A stretch of 64,000 nt of DNA from Xanthomonas maliensis (GCF_009192945.1 NZ_NSET01000012.1:1-64000), one strand, 5' to 3'; shown: positions 45,209-56,359, counted from the stretch's first letter. Notes: generated by a model from the letters alone, not told the origin. Made by a program: numbers and translations.

Positions 45209-45541
45209 TCAGGGCTCCTCGCGGGTTTCGGCCCGAACCCATTCCAGATAGGCCGGCAGGACTGCGCTGGCAGGCAGCGCGACCGCTTCCGGCAGGTCGT
45301 AGGGATGTAATGCCTGCAGCCGTGCAATCGCGTCGGGCAGGCGGTCCTCCCAGGTCTTGATCAGCAGCTGGATTTCCTGGCTGCGTTCGATCGCACCATT
45401 CCAGCGATACAGCGACTGTGCCCCGGGCCATTGGGTCACGCAGGCGGCCAGCCGTTCGTCCAGCAAGGCCTGCGCAATGCGCTCGGCGCTGGCCGCATCC
45501 GGGCAGGTGCTGAACAACAGATGGAGGGAACTGGCGCTCAT
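45209..45541 (-). CDS. cutA: Divalent cation tolerance protein CutA
   Basis: 110 residues. It has the family markers CPDAASAERIAQALLDERLAACVT, then SLYRWNGAIERSQEIQLLIKTW and LHPYDLPEAVALP (the HPY-x-(V/L)PE-x motif). CutA is a small trimeric protein related to PII, linked to copper tolerance in enterobacteria. It is five bases upstream of dsbD, matching the cutA-dsbD pair in E. coli, and is thus co-transcribed. Confidence 0.95.
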   Translation of the reverse strand: MSASSLHLLFSTCPDAASAERIAQALLDERLAACVTQWPGAQSLYRWNGAIERSQEIQLLIKTWEDRLPDAIARLQALHPYDLPEAVALPASAVLPAYLEWVRAETREEP

Positions 45542-45676
45542 CGGACCCGGCAGTGTAATCCCCCTATCGGCGGGCGCGCGATTCCTGCTTCCGCCATCGC
45601 GCAGACGTTTCGTCCGTGGGCGCGGAGCCGGCCCGGCCGGGCCGGCCGGGCCGGCCGTGGGCGGCGGGCGGCAGGT

Positions 45677-45702
45677 CCCGCCCGGCGGCTGTGCCGGGCG
45701 GG
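45677..45702. terminator. GC-rich hairpin between endonuclease and cutA genes
   Basis: A perfect ten-base stem, CCCGCCCGGC at 45677-45686 and GCCGGGCGGG at 45693-45702, with a six-base loop. It is directly after the endonuclease stop on the minus strand. There is no T-run, so it is a possible transcript 3' end or barrier rather than a classical intrinsic terminator. A tandem run of GGGCC/GGCC units lies just beyond, at about 45626-45656. Confidence 0.45.
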
Positions 45703-45712
45703 AGGCCGTGGT

Positions 45713-47482
45713 TCAGTTGGCCAACTGGCAGCTGGCTGGCTTTGCCGAGGTGAACAGGCTGGCGGTGGCCCATTCGGGATGGTCGATGAAGGGGTTGCGG
45801 TTGCCCTGGAAGCTGAAGATGACCTCGTTGCGTGCGCGCTCGGCATCGTCCGGCGGGTCGGCCTGGTGCCAGGCCAACAGCGTGGACAGCAGCCCCATAT
45901 ACGCCGGCGAGGCGGCGGTCTGCACGATCTTGCTACGGTCGTCGGTCAGTTCCAGGTCCGGTTCGGACTGTCCAGTGGCCGCATCGGTGCCGCCTTCGTA
46001 GCGGATCGCCATGTACATCACCGCCCGCGCCAGGTCGCCCTTGCGCCGGCCCCAGACCTCGAACGTGCCGCTGTTGCCGTCGGGCGTGCGCACCCAGTTG
46101 GAATTGCCTGGATAGCGCCCGCTGCCGCCCCCGCTGCCGTCGTTGACCTCGGTCGCCCGTTCGCCGCAGCTGCTGGTGCAGTTGCCGTAGGGCTTGTTGC
46201 CGCGGTCGGCGTTGTAGGCGGTGTCGGTCAGATACAGCATGTGGGTGTCGGTATAGGGCGCATACGGCAGCCCGCGGTCGCCGGTGGCGCTGCCAAAGCC
46301 CAGCGAGTTGGGCCAGCTGTGCTCGCGGTTGTAGGTCAGTCCGCTGCCGGTGCCGGCACGGTCGCTACCCTTGGCATAGCTACGGTTGCGATAGGCGTCC
46401 AGGATCCGCCCACTGTTGTTGGGATCCTCGTCGGCCATCTCCAGGATGGTCCAGGTGCTGGTGCCGCTGCCGCTGTAGGGGTAGACCGTGTGGCCCTTGA
46501 TGGTGGCGTGCAGCGAGCAGCGCAGCTGGCTGGGACTGGAGGCGTTGACGCGCTGGTAGTAGCCGGTGGCGCCGTTGCTGGCGCTGGCCACGGTGAAGCC
46601 GATGCGTTGGTCGGCGCCCGGGCTCAGGCCGCTGGCATCGCGGATGGCCGCAGCGGTGATCGCCAGTGTGCAACGTTCGCCGCCGACCAGGGCGGTATTG
46701 GTGGACAGCGCGAACCGGGTGCCGCTGCTGGGGTAGCTCAGCGCCACCTCGCCGGAGCTGGCGCAACGCAGCGCGAACGCGCCGTTGCCCAGGGTCACTG
46801 GCCCACTGAACGTCACCGCCAGGTCGCCGGCGGCGGGAAAGCCAGTAGCGCCGTCGCTGGGGACGGTGCCGGTGATGGTCGGTGCGCCGCCGGGCGTCCC
46901 GCTGCTGCCGGCGAAGCGCTGGCCCAGGTTGCAGGCGCCAAAGGTCTGCGCCGCGCCGCTGGTCCAGCGGAAGTCGCTGGCGCCGCTGCCGCTGCCGGTC
47001 AATTGCAGCGAGCTGCCGACCGGGGTGTTGCTGCTCTCGCTGACCGGCAGATTCTGGCTGGTCATGCCCGCCGCCGGGCCGCCGCTGGCGGTGATGCTGC
47101 CTTCGTAGCTGAGGAACTGCACCACCTGGCCGTTGCCATCGACCAGGGCCAGGCCGTCGTTGGGGCCGTTCTGGATGCCGTTGCTGGCATAGGCGACGGT
47201 GGCGATGCGAACCTGGCTGCCGCACTCGACCAGGCTGCCGGCCGGCACGGCGGTGTTGGCATAGACCGTGGCCGCGCTGGGCGTGCTGCCGTTGTACAGA
47301 GAGAGCCGGTAGCCGCTCAGCGACTCGCCGGCGGTGGCGACGATCTCCACCGCCTCACCGCTATCGCCGGACGCGCCGGCATCGTCGTAGTGCAATTCGT
47401 TGATGAAGACCGCCGCGTGGGCGTTGGGCAGGGCCAGCGCCACGGCGCTGAGCAGGGGAAACACCAGATGAGGCAACCGCAT
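45713..47482 (-). CDS. Secreted endonuclease I with lamin-tail-like and Ig-like domains
   Basis: 589 residues with a signal peptide (MRLPHLVFPLLSAVALALPNAHA). The N-terminal ~160 form a lamin-tail-like domain (VFINELHYDDAGASGDSGEAVEIVA). A Big_5-like domain follows, with TVPSDGATGFPAAGDLAVTFSGPV (about 195-300). The catalytic endonuclease I domain has YNREHSWP (about 387), DTHMLY and EVWGRRKGDLARAVMYMAIRY. It probably degrades extracellular DNA for nutrient or biofilm purposes. A GGAG site precedes the chosen ATG. Confidence 0.9.
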   Translation of the reverse strand: MRLPHLVFPLLSAVALALPNAHAAVFINELHYDDAGASGDSGEAVEIVATAGESLSGYRLSLYNGSTPSAATVYANTAVPAGSLVECGSQVRIATVAYASNGIQNGPNDGLALVDGNGQVVQFLSYEGSITASGGPAAGMTSQNLPVSESSNTPVGSSLQLTGSGSGASDFRWTSGAAQTFGACNLGQRFAGSSGTPGGAPTITGTVPSDGATGFPAAGDLAVTFSGPVTLGNGAFALRCASSGEVALSYPSSGTRFALSTNTALVGGERCTLAITAAAIRDASGLSPGADQRIGFTVASASNGATGYYQRVNASSPSQLRCSLHATIKGHTVYPYSGSGTSTWTILEMADEDPNNSGRILDAYRNRSYAKGSDRAGTGSGLTYNREHSWPNSLGFGSATGDRGLPYAPYTDTHMLYLTDTAYNADRGNKPYGNCTSSCGERATEVNDGSGGGSGRYPGNSNWVRTPDGNSGTFEVWGRRKGDLARAVMYMAIRYEGGTDAATGQSEPDLELTDDRSKIVQTAASPAYMGLLSTLLAWHQADPPDDAERARNEVIFSFQGNRNPFIDHPEWATASLFTSAKPASCQLAN

Positions 47483-47609
47483 CGACAACTCCTTGTGATC
47501 GGGGGACTGCGCGCTCGACTGTACGGGCGCTCCATGACACCGAAGGGAACCTGGTCGCAGTTCGGCTCCCTGGCGAAGCTCGGCTGCAAAAAATTTTTTG
47601 CCGCCAGCC

Positions 47610-47637
47610 CTTGAAACCCGCCACCCCAGCACAATCT
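47610..47637 (+). promoter_or_regulatory. Sigma-32-like heat-shock promoter of groESL
   Basis: CTTGAAA at 47610-47616, a 13-base spacer and CACAATCT at 47630-47637. The first element is a perfect heat-shock -35, and the second matches six of eight positions of CCCCATNT. It lies 42 bases upstream of the CIRCE operator and about 115 bases before the groES start. Confidence 0.65.
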
Positions 47638-47678
47638 CTGGCCCGCACCCGTTCGTCGGGTTTTTTCCGCGCGCTGTG

Positions 47679-47705
47679 CTGGCACTCGTCACCTTCGAGT
47701 GCTAA
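47679..47705 (+). promoter_or_regulatory. CIRCE operator (HrcA site) of groESL
   Basis: CTGGCACTC-N9-GAGTGCTAA, matching the CIRCE consensus TTAGCACTC-N9-GAGTGCTAA at all but two bases of the left arm, with a perfect right arm. HrcA binds CIRCE and represses groESL until heat shock. It lies in the leader, about 50 bases before the groES ATG, after the sigma-32-like promoter. Confidence 0.92.
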
Positions 47706-47753
47706 CATCGCCGATAATTTCCAGACCAATCAATCACTTAAGAGGGTCTTTCA

Positions 47754-48041
47754 ATGAGCATCAAGCCGCTTCACGACCGCGTGGTAGTCAAGCCGATCGA
47801 AGCCGACGAGATTTCCGCAGGCGGCATCGTGATCCCGGATTCGGCCAAGGAAAAGTCCACCAAGGGTGAAGTCGTCGCCGTCGGCGCCGGCAAGCCGCTG
47901 GACAACGGCAGCCTGCGCGCGCCGGTGGTCAAGGTGGGCGACAAGGTCATCTACGGCCAGTACGCCGGCAGCAGCTACAAGGCCGAAGGCGTCGAGTACA
48001 AGGTGCTGCGCGAAGACGACATCCTGGCCGTCATCGGCTGA
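47754..48041 (+). CDS. groES: Co-chaperonin GroES
   Basis: 95 residues starting [40 protein letters not shown], including the mobile loop that binds GroEL (about 17-32). It ends [13 protein letters not shown], the family's C-terminus. It caps the GroEL chamber during ATP-driven folding. A GAGGG ribosome-binding site precedes the ATG. It is 133 bases upstream of groEL. Confidence 0.99.
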   Translation: MSIKPLHDRVVVKPIEADEISAGGIVIPDSAKEKSTKGEVVAVGAGKPLDNGSLRAPVVKVGDKVIYGQYAGSSYKAEGVEYKVLREDDILAVIG

Positions 48042-48123
48042 AGCCGTTGACGGCGGGAGTGGGGAGTCCAGAGGTGCGATGGGTCGTTGCGCGACGCCGC
48101 CTCCCTCCGCACCTCCTCCCTGA

Positions 48124-49815
<1,692 letters not shown>

Positions 49816-49853
49816 TCCAGCCGGCTTCGGCCGACCTGCAAGACCGCAGTCCC

Positions 49854-49889
49854 AAAGAGCCCCGCAGCGATGCGGGGCTCTTTTTTTTT
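49854..49889 (+). terminator. Rho-independent terminator of groESL
   Basis: A 12-base stem, AAAGAGCCCCGC at 49854-49865 and GCGGGGCTCTTT at 49872-49883, with a six-base loop, followed by T nine times. It is 39 bases after the groEL stop. Confidence 0.95.
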
Positions 49890-50009
49890 GCGCGCCGCGC
49901 TCGCGTGTCGCGACCGTCCTGCGGCGCCGGTTCGCGTCACACGCCGATGTCATCGTGCCGGCATGGCGATGCGCTATAAGAGCGCACGCACTGCTGCCGA
50001 CTTCCCACC

Positions 50010-50588
50010 ATGGTGACCCCGGCTTGCCATCTCGATCAGCACCGGCTGGATCAGCACCGGCCGGCGCTGCACCGCTTCCTGTTCCGGCGCACCGGCGACT
50101 GGGCGCTGGCCGAGGATCTGGTGCAGGAAACCTTTCTGCGCCTGGTGGTGTACGCGCGCGAGCATGCGGTCATCGACATCGCTGCGCTGGCGCGCTCGAT
50201 CGCCCTCAACCTGCTGCACGACCATGTGCGCCGGCGCCAACGCCAGCGCACCGAACCGATCAGCGACGACGTGCCCAGCCCGGCACTGAGCGTGGAGGAG
50301 GCGGCGATCCAGCGCCAGCGGGTGGAAGGCTTTGCACGCGCGCTGCAAGGCATGCCGCCGCTGCGTCGCGACGTATTCGTGCGCAGCCGCCTGCGTGGGC
50401 ACAGCTATGCGCAGATCGCCGCCGAGCTGGGTTTGAGCGAAGCGGCGGTGGAAAAGCACGTCAGCCGAGGACTGCGTTGGTTGCAGGACGCGGTGGCACG
50501 GCGCGACGCCACGCCGTCGCCTGCAGGTCACGGTCTGGGCGAGCCTGACCGCTGTGGGCAACCGCGCCCAGGCGAGGACCCGGCATGA
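50010..50588 (+). CDS. ECF RNA polymerase sigma factor, FecI type
   Basis: 192 residues. Region 2 (about 20-85) reads FLFRRTGDWALAEDLVQETFLRLVVYAR with ALARSIALNLLHDHVRR. Region 4 (about 115-165) reads LQGMPPLRRDVFVRSRLRGHSYAQIAAELGLSEAAVEKHVSRGL. The sequence places it with FecI-type iron-uptake sigma factors. It would direct RNA polymerase to the receptor downstream when the receptor signals through FecR. The stop overlaps the fecR-like start (ATGA). Confidence 0.93.
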   Translation: MVTPACHLDQHRLDQHRPALHRFLFRRTGDWALAEDLVQETFLRLVVYAREHAVIDIAALARSIALNLLHDHVRRRQRQRTEPISDDVPSPALSVEEAAIQRQRVEGFARALQGMPPLRRDVFVRSRLRGHSYAQIAAELGLSEAAVEKHVSRGLRWLQDAVARRDATPSPAGHGLGEPDRCGQPRPGEDPA

Positions 50589-51646
50589 GCGACGCCCCGT
50601 TGTCCCTGGCTGCCAATGCCGCCGATCCGGTGCGCGATGCCGCCGCCGCGTGGGTCGCGCGCAAACTGGCCGACGCGGCCGGCGACCCGCCTGGCCTGCG
50701 CGTGTGGTTGGCGGCCGATCCGGCGCATTGCGCGGCCTTCGAGGAATTGTGGTCGCTGGCCCACGACGCCGCGCTGCTGGAAGCGCTGGCCCAGTTCGCC
50801 GAGCCGGCGCCGGTCCCCGCGGCTGCCCCGACCGCTGCGGTAGCCGCGCCAGCGGTCGGCGCGTCGTTGCCTGTTGCCGCCGCGTCAGCGCAGGCCGTTC
50901 CGCAACTGCGGCCAAGGCGTCGGCGCTGGGTGTTGGCGGCGGCGCTGGCGGCCAGCCTGGGCCTGCTGACGGTGCTGCTGTGGCCTTGGCTGCGCCCGGA
51001 TCCTGCCCCGCTGCTGGTCGCCACCGCGCCGGGGCAGACGCACGTGCTGCGGCTGGACGACGGTAGCGTGCTGACCCTCAATGGCGGCAGCCGGGTGCGT
51101 GTGCAGTTGCGGGCGCATCGCCGCGACGTGGCCCTGGAAGCCGGCGAGGTGTTCTTTGCCGTGGCCCACGACCCGCAGCGCCCGTTCGAAGTGGCGCTGG
51201 GACCGTCGCGGGTGCGCGTGCTCGGCACGGTGTTCAACCTGGCGCGCGATGGCGCAGTCAGCGAACTGTCGGTGTACTCGGGGCGGGTGGAGATCCGTAG
51301 CGGCCACGCCCGTCAGGTGCTGGCCGCCGGGATGCGCATCATGGCCGCTGACGCACATCTGGAGCCGCTGGCGCACTTCGATCCGGATGCCGGCGATTGG
51401 CGCGATGGCTGGCTGCAGACCGCCGGCATGCCGATGGCGCAATTGGTCGTGCGGCTCAACCGGCGCTCGTCACAGCCGATCGCCATCGCCGACCCTGCGA
51501 TCGCCGCGCTGCAAGTCTCCGGACGTTTCCGGCTGGACCGGCCGGAGCAGACGCTGGGCCACCTGACCCAGCTGTATCCCTTGCGCATCCAGCGGCGCGC
51601 CGATGGCACGCTGCTGCTGGAAGCTAGGCCGCCGACGGGCCGCTAG
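50585..51646 (+). CDS. FecR-type anti-sigma/sigma regulator
   Basis: 353 residues. The N-terminal DUF4880-type part (VRDAAAAWVARKLADAAGDPPGLRVWLAADPAHCAAFEELW) is cytosolic. A Pro/Ala linker leads to a membrane helix (about 115-137), then the periplasmic FecR domain with APGQTHVLRLDDGSVLTLNGGSRV and GEVFFAVAHDPQRPFEVALG. It ends in a secretin/TonB short-N-like tail (LQVSGRFRLDRPEQ). It relays receptor occupancy to the sigma factor encoded just upstream. Confidence 0.93.
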   Translation: MSDAPLSLAANAADPVRDAAAAWVARKLADAAGDPPGLRVWLAADPAHCAAFEELWSLAHDAALLEALAQFAEPAPVPAAAPTAAVAAPAVGASLPVAAASAQAVPQLRPRRRRWVLAAALAASLGLLTVLLWPWLRPDPAPLLVATAPGQTHVLRLDDGSVLTLNGGSRVRVQLRAHRRDVALEAGEVFFAVAHDPQRPFEVALGPSRVRVLGTVFNLARDGAVSELSVYSGRVEIRSGHARQVLAAGMRIMAADAHLEPLAHFDPDAGDWRDGWLQTAGMPMAQLVVRLNRRSSQPIAIADPAIAALQVSGRFRLDRPEQTLGHLTQLYPLRIQRRADGTLLLEARPPTGR

Positions 51647-51842
51647 CGCCGGCCACGCTGCGCCCGACCCGGTGGCGGGCGCCGCCACCATGGCCGCCGA
51701 CCTCGGACAGGCGCGATGCGGGAGCGCTACCCGTGCACGCCGATGCGCGTCACAAAAAATTCATCGAATTCGCTGTCGGATTCGGCGGCCTGCGACGTCC
51801 TTGTTCTTTGCCACGCCACGTTGGCGACTTGACGATCGACCG

Positions 51843-54653
51843 ATGCCGCCCCGCCTTATCTTCTGTTGTCCTTCCCGCACGCCGCGTGCGACGACGCTGG
51901 CCCTCGCCCTGGCGGCGAGCCTCGCACTGCCATGCGCCGCGCAGTCGGCACCGCCGGCTGCCACCGCCATGGTGCTGCCCGCTGGCGATCTCGGCGCCAC
52001 CCTGACGGCGTTCTCGCGTGCCACCGGCTTGCAGGTGATCGCCGATCCCGCCTTGCTGCGCGCCAAGCGCAGCCCCGGTGGAAGCCTTGCCGGCGATGCG
52101 CGCCAGGTGCTGAGCGCGCTGCTGCGCGGCACCGATCTGGCGTTTCGGCTCGATGGCGACACCGTGATCGTGCAGCGTGCCGAGCCGCCCGCGACCACTC
52201 CAGCTGCAACGACCGTCGACGTGTCTGCGGCGATCGACCTGGATCGGGTGGTGGTCACCGGCACCGCCACCCAGCAGCCCAAGTTCCTGGCGCCGTATGC
52301 GATCTCCACCATCGGCGCCGAAGCGATCGCCCGGCAGGCGCCGCGCAGTGTGGTCGACATGCTGCGCGCGGTCCCTGGCATCACCGTGGAGAACTCCGGT
52401 GGCGAAGCCGGCGGCGAGAATGTGGTGATCCGCGGTCTACCGTGGTCGGGCTTCCGTCTGCTCGACGTGCTCGAGGACGGCCTGCCACTGTTCGAGTCCA
52501 ACTACGAGCGGCAGTTGCAGATCGACGAGGTCTATCGGTTGGATCTGGGGACGACCGATGCCGAGATCGTGCGCGGCGGCACCGCGCCGATCTACAGCAA
52601 CAATGCGTCCGGTGGCGTCCTGAACTTCATCACCAACCACGGCACCGACACCCCGCAGGGCGCGGTCAAGCTGACCGCCGGATCAAATGCGCTCGGCCGC
52701 ATCGACGGCGTCGCGTCCGGGCCGGTGCAGGGCAACGATCGCCTGCAGTATGCCGTCAGCGGCTTCTATCGGCAGAGCGACGGCCTGCGCGATCCGGGCT
52801 TCGGCAACGGCAACCAAGGCGGCCAACTCAAGCTCGGTGGCAGCTACCTCTTCGACACCGGCAAGCTGTTCGCCGACGTCAAGTATCTCAACGATCGTGG
52901 CGTGTTCTATAGCGCCATTCCGCTGGCCGATCCGCGCAATGGCGCCTCGCTCGCCGGCTTGATCGATCCGGGCACCGGTACGCTCAACAGCGCGGCCTTC
53001 CGCAATGTCAGCTTCCGCACGCTCGATGGCAGCGGCGGCAGTCGGGTGGAAACGCGCGATCTGGCCGATGGCGTGCACCCGATCACACGCACCCTGACCG
53101 TCGGCGGCGAGACCGAGTTTTCCAATGGCTGGCGACTGAGCGACAAGGCGCGCTACGTCGACGGCGACGTTGGCTTCAATGCGTTGTTCAATGGCTCGCC
53201 GGTGGATGCGGCCGGGCTGCTGTCCGGTCGTCTGGCGGCCGCGCGCGCCGCATTTCCCGGCACCTCCGCACTGCGCTACGTGCGCGCAGGCACCAACACT
53301 GCGTTCGATCCGGCGGCCACCGCCGGACTGGCGATGATCAACACCTGGTCGAGCACGCAGACCCACTACAGCGATCTGCTCAACGACTTGCGCCTGGGCC
53401 GGCTGTTCGAGTCGAGCAACGGCAGCAGCCATGATGTCTCGATGGGCCTGAGCTTCAGCCGCTTCGCGATGCGCCAGGCGCAGCTCGGCAGCGCCTTGCT
53501 GACCGACGTCAAGAGCAATCCCGATGCGCTCGACATCCAGGCGCTGGATGCGGCCGGGCAAGTGCTGGGCAGCCTCACCGAGAACGGCTTCACCGCCTAT
53601 GGCAGCGGCGATCTGATCGGCAACAGCCATGGCACCGCCACCGCGCTCTATGCCGCCGACACCTGGAAATTGAACGACGCCCTGGAAGTGGACGCCGGTG
53701 TGCGCCGCGTGTGGCGGCGCGAGGAAGGCAACCGTGGCGTGATCGGTACCCAGACGATCGCCAGCAGCGGCCCGCTGGCCGCTCGCAGTGTCACCGGGCT
53801 GGTCGGCAGCGTGCCCTACAGCAAGAACATGGCAGGCACGTCGTGGACGCTGGGAACCTCCTACAAGCTCGCAGCGCCGCTCAACCTGTTCGGCCGCTAT
53901 ACCGAGAGCTTCAGCTTTCCGCGGCTCAGCGAGCAATGGAGCAATGTGGTCGATGGCGTGGGCGGACGCCTGCCCGATGGTCGCGCCACGCCGGTGACGC
54001 CGATTCGCCAGGCGGAGATTGGGGTGAAATACGCTTCGCGACCGCTGGAACTGGTGCTGATCGGCTTCTACAGCGATTTCAAGAAGCTCAACTCCAGTAC
54101 CTATGTCGCCAACGCCAACGGCCTGCTCGTCAATGTGCCGCTGCTGATCGATACCCGCACCAAGGGCATCGAGCTGGAAGGTACCTGGCGGCCGCTGGAT
54201 GGCCTGGAACTGACTGGCTCGATGACCGTGCAGGATCCACACCTCAGCGGCGCCGATACCTTCAACGGTCTGTCCGGCAATGCCTTGGTCGACAACGAGA
54301 TCCCACGGGTTCCCAGGCTCAGCTGGTCGCTGCAACCGAGCTACCGCTTCCATCTCGCCGATGTGGAAGCGCGCGCCTATGCGACCTGGTTCGGTATCGG
54401 GCGCCGCTTCCAGGACTTCACCAATGCCAGTGTGCTTCCGGCCTACCGCACGCTGGATCTGGGCCTGCACCTGCAGCTGGACGCGCATTTCAGCGCGCAA
54501 TTGCTGTGCACCAACGTCACCGATGCGCATGGACTGACCGAAGGCAATGCGCGCGCGCCTGGGGTATCCGGCGACCTGGTGCAGGCCGACGCCACCGTCG
54601 GGCGACCGATCTTCGGTCGCAGCTACGTGGCCTCGCTGCAATGGGACTGGTGA
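51843..54653 (+). CDS. TonB-dependent receptor with STN signalling domain
   Basis: 936 residues. After the signal peptide comes an STN domain (about 45-110): MVLPAGDLGATLTAFSRATGLQVIADPALL, typical of transducers that talk to FecR. The TonB box is LDRVVVTGTA (about 135), then the plug with MLRAVPGITVENSGGEAGGENVVIRGLPW and a large barrel ending ...VASLQWDW. Together with the ECF/FecR pair it makes a three-part cell-surface signalling system. The ligand is unknown; iron-chelate uptake is the usual role, but Xanthomonads also use such receptors for plant molecules. Confidence 0.93.
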   Translation: MPPRLIFCCPSRTPRATTLALALAASLALPCAAQSAPPAATAMVLPAGDLGATLTAFSRATGLQVIADPALLRAKRSPGGSLAGDARQVLSALLRGTDLAFRLDGDTVIVQRAEPPATTPAATTVDVSAAIDLDRVVVTGTATQQPKFLAPYAISTIGAEAIARQAPRSVVDMLRAVPGITVENSGGEAGGENVVIRGLPWSGFRLLDVLEDGLPLFESNYERQLQIDEVYRLDLGTTDAEIVRGGTAPIYSNNASGGVLNFITNHGTDTPQGAVKLTAGSNALGRIDGVASGPVQGNDRLQYAVSGFYRQSDGLRDPGFGNGNQGGQLKLGGSYLFDTGKLFADVKYLNDRGVFYSAIPLADPRNGASLAGLIDPGTGTLNSAAFRNVSFRTLDGSGGSRVETRDLADGVHPITRTLTVGGETEFSNGWRLSDKARYVDGDVGFNALFNGSPVDAAGLLSGRLAAARAAFPGTSALRYVRAGTNTAFDPAATAGLAMINTWSSTQTHYSDLLNDLRLGRLFESSNGSSHDVSMGLSFSRFAMRQAQLGSALLTDVKSNPDALDIQALDAAGQVLGSLTENGFTAYGSGDLIGNSHGTATALYAADTWKLNDALEVDAGVRRVWRREEGNRGVIGTQTIASSGPLAARSVTGLVGSVPYSKNMAGTSWTLGTSYKLAAPLNLFGRYTESFSFPRLSEQWSNVVDGVGGRLPDGRATPVTPIRQAEIGVKYASRPLELVLIGFYSDFKKLNSSTYVANANGLLVNVPLLIDTRTKGIELEGTWRPLDGLELTGSMTVQDPHLSGADTFNGLSGNALVDNEIPRVPRLSWSLQPSYRFHLADVEARAYATWFGIGRRFQDFTNASVLPAYRTLDLGLHLQLDAHFSAQLLCTNVTDAHGLTEGNARAPGVSGDLVQADATVGRPIFGRSYVASLQWDW

Positions 54654-54739
54654 CGCGCAGTTAGCGTGGCCGGTGGCGCGCCGATGCCGGCCGGCGCGCA
54701 TGCATACCGCTCTGCCGGCCCAGGTTTGGAAGGATTTTC

Positions 54740-56038
54740 ATGCATTCGATGCAGATCAACCGGCGCCGCTTTCTCGGCGGCCTCGGCGGCACACTGGCGG
54801 CCACGGCGACGCCGCTGTCCGCCTTGGCGCAGACAGCCAGCACGCCGCCACCGGCCAGCGTGGCCGCCGATCAGGTGCGCGAGCCGCTGCGCGGCTGGTC
54901 GCCCGGCATGCTCGACATCCACCACATCGGCACCGGCCGCGGTAATGCGACGCTCCTGGTGTGCCCGGATGGCACCACGATGATGATCGATGCCGGAGCG
55001 ATCGACGGACTGGATAAATATCTGATCGATCCGCTTCCCAACGCCTCGCGTCGGCCCGGCGAATGGGTCGGGCGCTACGTGCGCCGTCACCTGGCGCAGG
55101 CCGGACGGCACGAACTCGACGACTTCGTACTGACCCATTTCCATCGCGACCACATGGGCGAATGCCTGCCCGACACGCCGTTGGCGCCTGGCGGTGCGTA
55201 CGCCTTGACCGGCGTCACCGACGTCGCGCACCTGGTGCCGATCCGGCGCTATCTGGACCGTGGTTATCCCGACTATGCGTATCCGCAGCCGTTGAACGAT
55301 CCCAGTCAGCGTAACTACCGTGCCTTCATCCAGGCCGAGCGCGCACGCGGCGCGACGGTGGAGCGCTTCCGCGCCGGCGCTGCCGATCAACTTGAGCTGC
55401 AACGCAGGCCCGGCGCCTATCCGCAGTTCGCCGTGCGCAACCTGGTAGTCAATGGCGAGCTGTGGACCGGCGAGGGCGAGCGCACCCGTTCGCTGTTTCC
55501 AGCGGGCGCCGTGCCGACCGAAAATCAATGCTCGCTGGCGCTGCGACTGCACTATGGCGCGTTCACCTATTACAGCGGCGGCGACCTCTCCAACACCACC
55601 AACTACTACGGCGATGACCCCTGGCGCGACGTGGAGACGCCGGTGGCGCAACTGGCCGGCGCCGTGGATGTGGCAGTGGCCAACCATCATGCCTATGCCG
55701 ATGCGATGGGGCCGGCCAGCGTGCGTGCCCTGCGCCCGCGCGCCATCGTGATCCTGACCAACGACTCGGCGCATCCGTCGGTGACGCCATTGGAAAACCT
55801 GCTCAGCGAGCGGCTGTATCCGGGGCCGCGGGACATCTACGCCACCGCGATGAAGCCGGAAAACATCGTCGCCAACAAACGTGTGGCCGAGCTGACCAGC
55901 CTCAGCGGTCACGTGGTGGTGCGGGTCGACCCAGGTGGTGGGCACTATCGCATCGTGGTCGTGGACAACAGCGACGAAGCCGATCGCGTGCTGGCGGTGC
56001 ACGGGCCGTATCCCAGCGGCCGGTCGCCGGCCGTGTGA
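54740..56038 (+). CDS. Tat-exported metallo-beta-lactamase-fold hydrolase
   Basis: 432 residues. The N-terminus carries a Tat leader (INRRRFLGGLGGTLAATATPLSALAQ, twin Arg plus FLGG). The metal site includes LTHFHRDHMG (H-x-H-x-DH, about 132) and Asp and His elements in VDVAVANHHAYADA and SNNTTNY. There is a long insertion between metal motifs. It is of the ComEC-like/MBL hydrolase type. It probably cleaves an exported ester or phosphodiester. It lies 86 bases after the signalling receptor and may process the imported ligand. The substrate is unknown. Confidence 0.85.
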   Translation: MHSMQINRRRFLGGLGGTLAATATPLSALAQTASTPPPASVAADQVREPLRGWSPGMLDIHHIGTGRGNATLLVCPDGTTMMIDAGAIDGLDKYLIDPLPNASRRPGEWVGRYVRRHLAQAGRHELDDFVLTHFHRDHMGECLPDTPLAPGGAYALTGVTDVAHLVPIRRYLDRGYPDYAYPQPLNDPSQRNYRAFIQAERARGATVERFRAGAADQLELQRRPGAYPQFAVRNLVVNGELWTGEGERTRSLFPAGAVPTENQCSLALRLHYGAFTYYSGGDLSNTTNYYGDDPWRDVETPVAQLAGAVDVAVANHHAYADAMGPASVRALRPRAIVILTNDSAHPSVTPLENLLSERLYPGPRDIYATAMKPENIVANKRVAELTSLSGHVVVRVDPGGGHYRIVVVDNSDEADRVLAVHGPYPSGRSPAV

Positions 56039-56359
56039 TGCCTTGCGGCGCGAAGCGTGCGCCGCAGGCGGCGTTGCGGCGGGATTGCGCGTGACAGGTG
56101 ATGAAACGCGCATAACCGAGGCGACGTAGCACGCGCGCAATCACAGTATGTTGACAGCGTTGTCGGCGCCATGCAGGTTAGAACGCGCGGGCTCCAGGGG
56201 GATGCAGTCGCCCGCATGTTTCGTGACCTTCTCGTGCGCCGCCTGCCGCGTGGCACGTGCCCTGTGCGCGTGCGGCGCTGCCGTGGGCGTGTCGCGATGA
56301 GGGAGCCTTTCGCGCCGCCGGTGGTCGGTGGCGACTCCAACAGTCGCAAGGAACATCGC
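56039..56359. other. 321-bp gap before the second receptor gene
   Basis: No gene is supported. A TTGACA at 56152-56157 could be a -35 element, but no good -10 is seen at the usual spacing, so it is only a hint. The gap probably contains the promoter for the receptor downstream. Frames extending upstream from the receptor are Arg-rich and not family-like. Confidence 0.35.

Noticed and set aside
42999..45251. A 750-codon plus-strand frame opposite dsbD
   Set aside because: His/Gln/Arg-rich with no hydrophobic or catalytic pattern; dsbD is intact opposite.
45626..45656. Tandem GGGCC/GGCC run near cutA as a CRISPR or satellite
   Set aside because: Units are only five to ten bases with no spacers; it is a simple GC repeat.
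45431..47614. A 727-codon plus-strand frame opposite the endonuclease gene
   Set aside because: Gly/Ala/Arg/Gln-rich shadow without motifs. The opposite strand carries signal peptide, lamin-tail-like and endonuclease motifs.
52683..54701. A 672-codon minus-strand frame opposite the STN receptor
   Set aside because: Composition is typical of an antisense shadow; the receptor is complete on the other strand.
56171..56359. N-terminal extension of the second receptor from the upstream ATG
   Set aside because: The extension is Arg-rich. The signal peptide begins at the ATG at 56360, as expected for an outer membrane protein.
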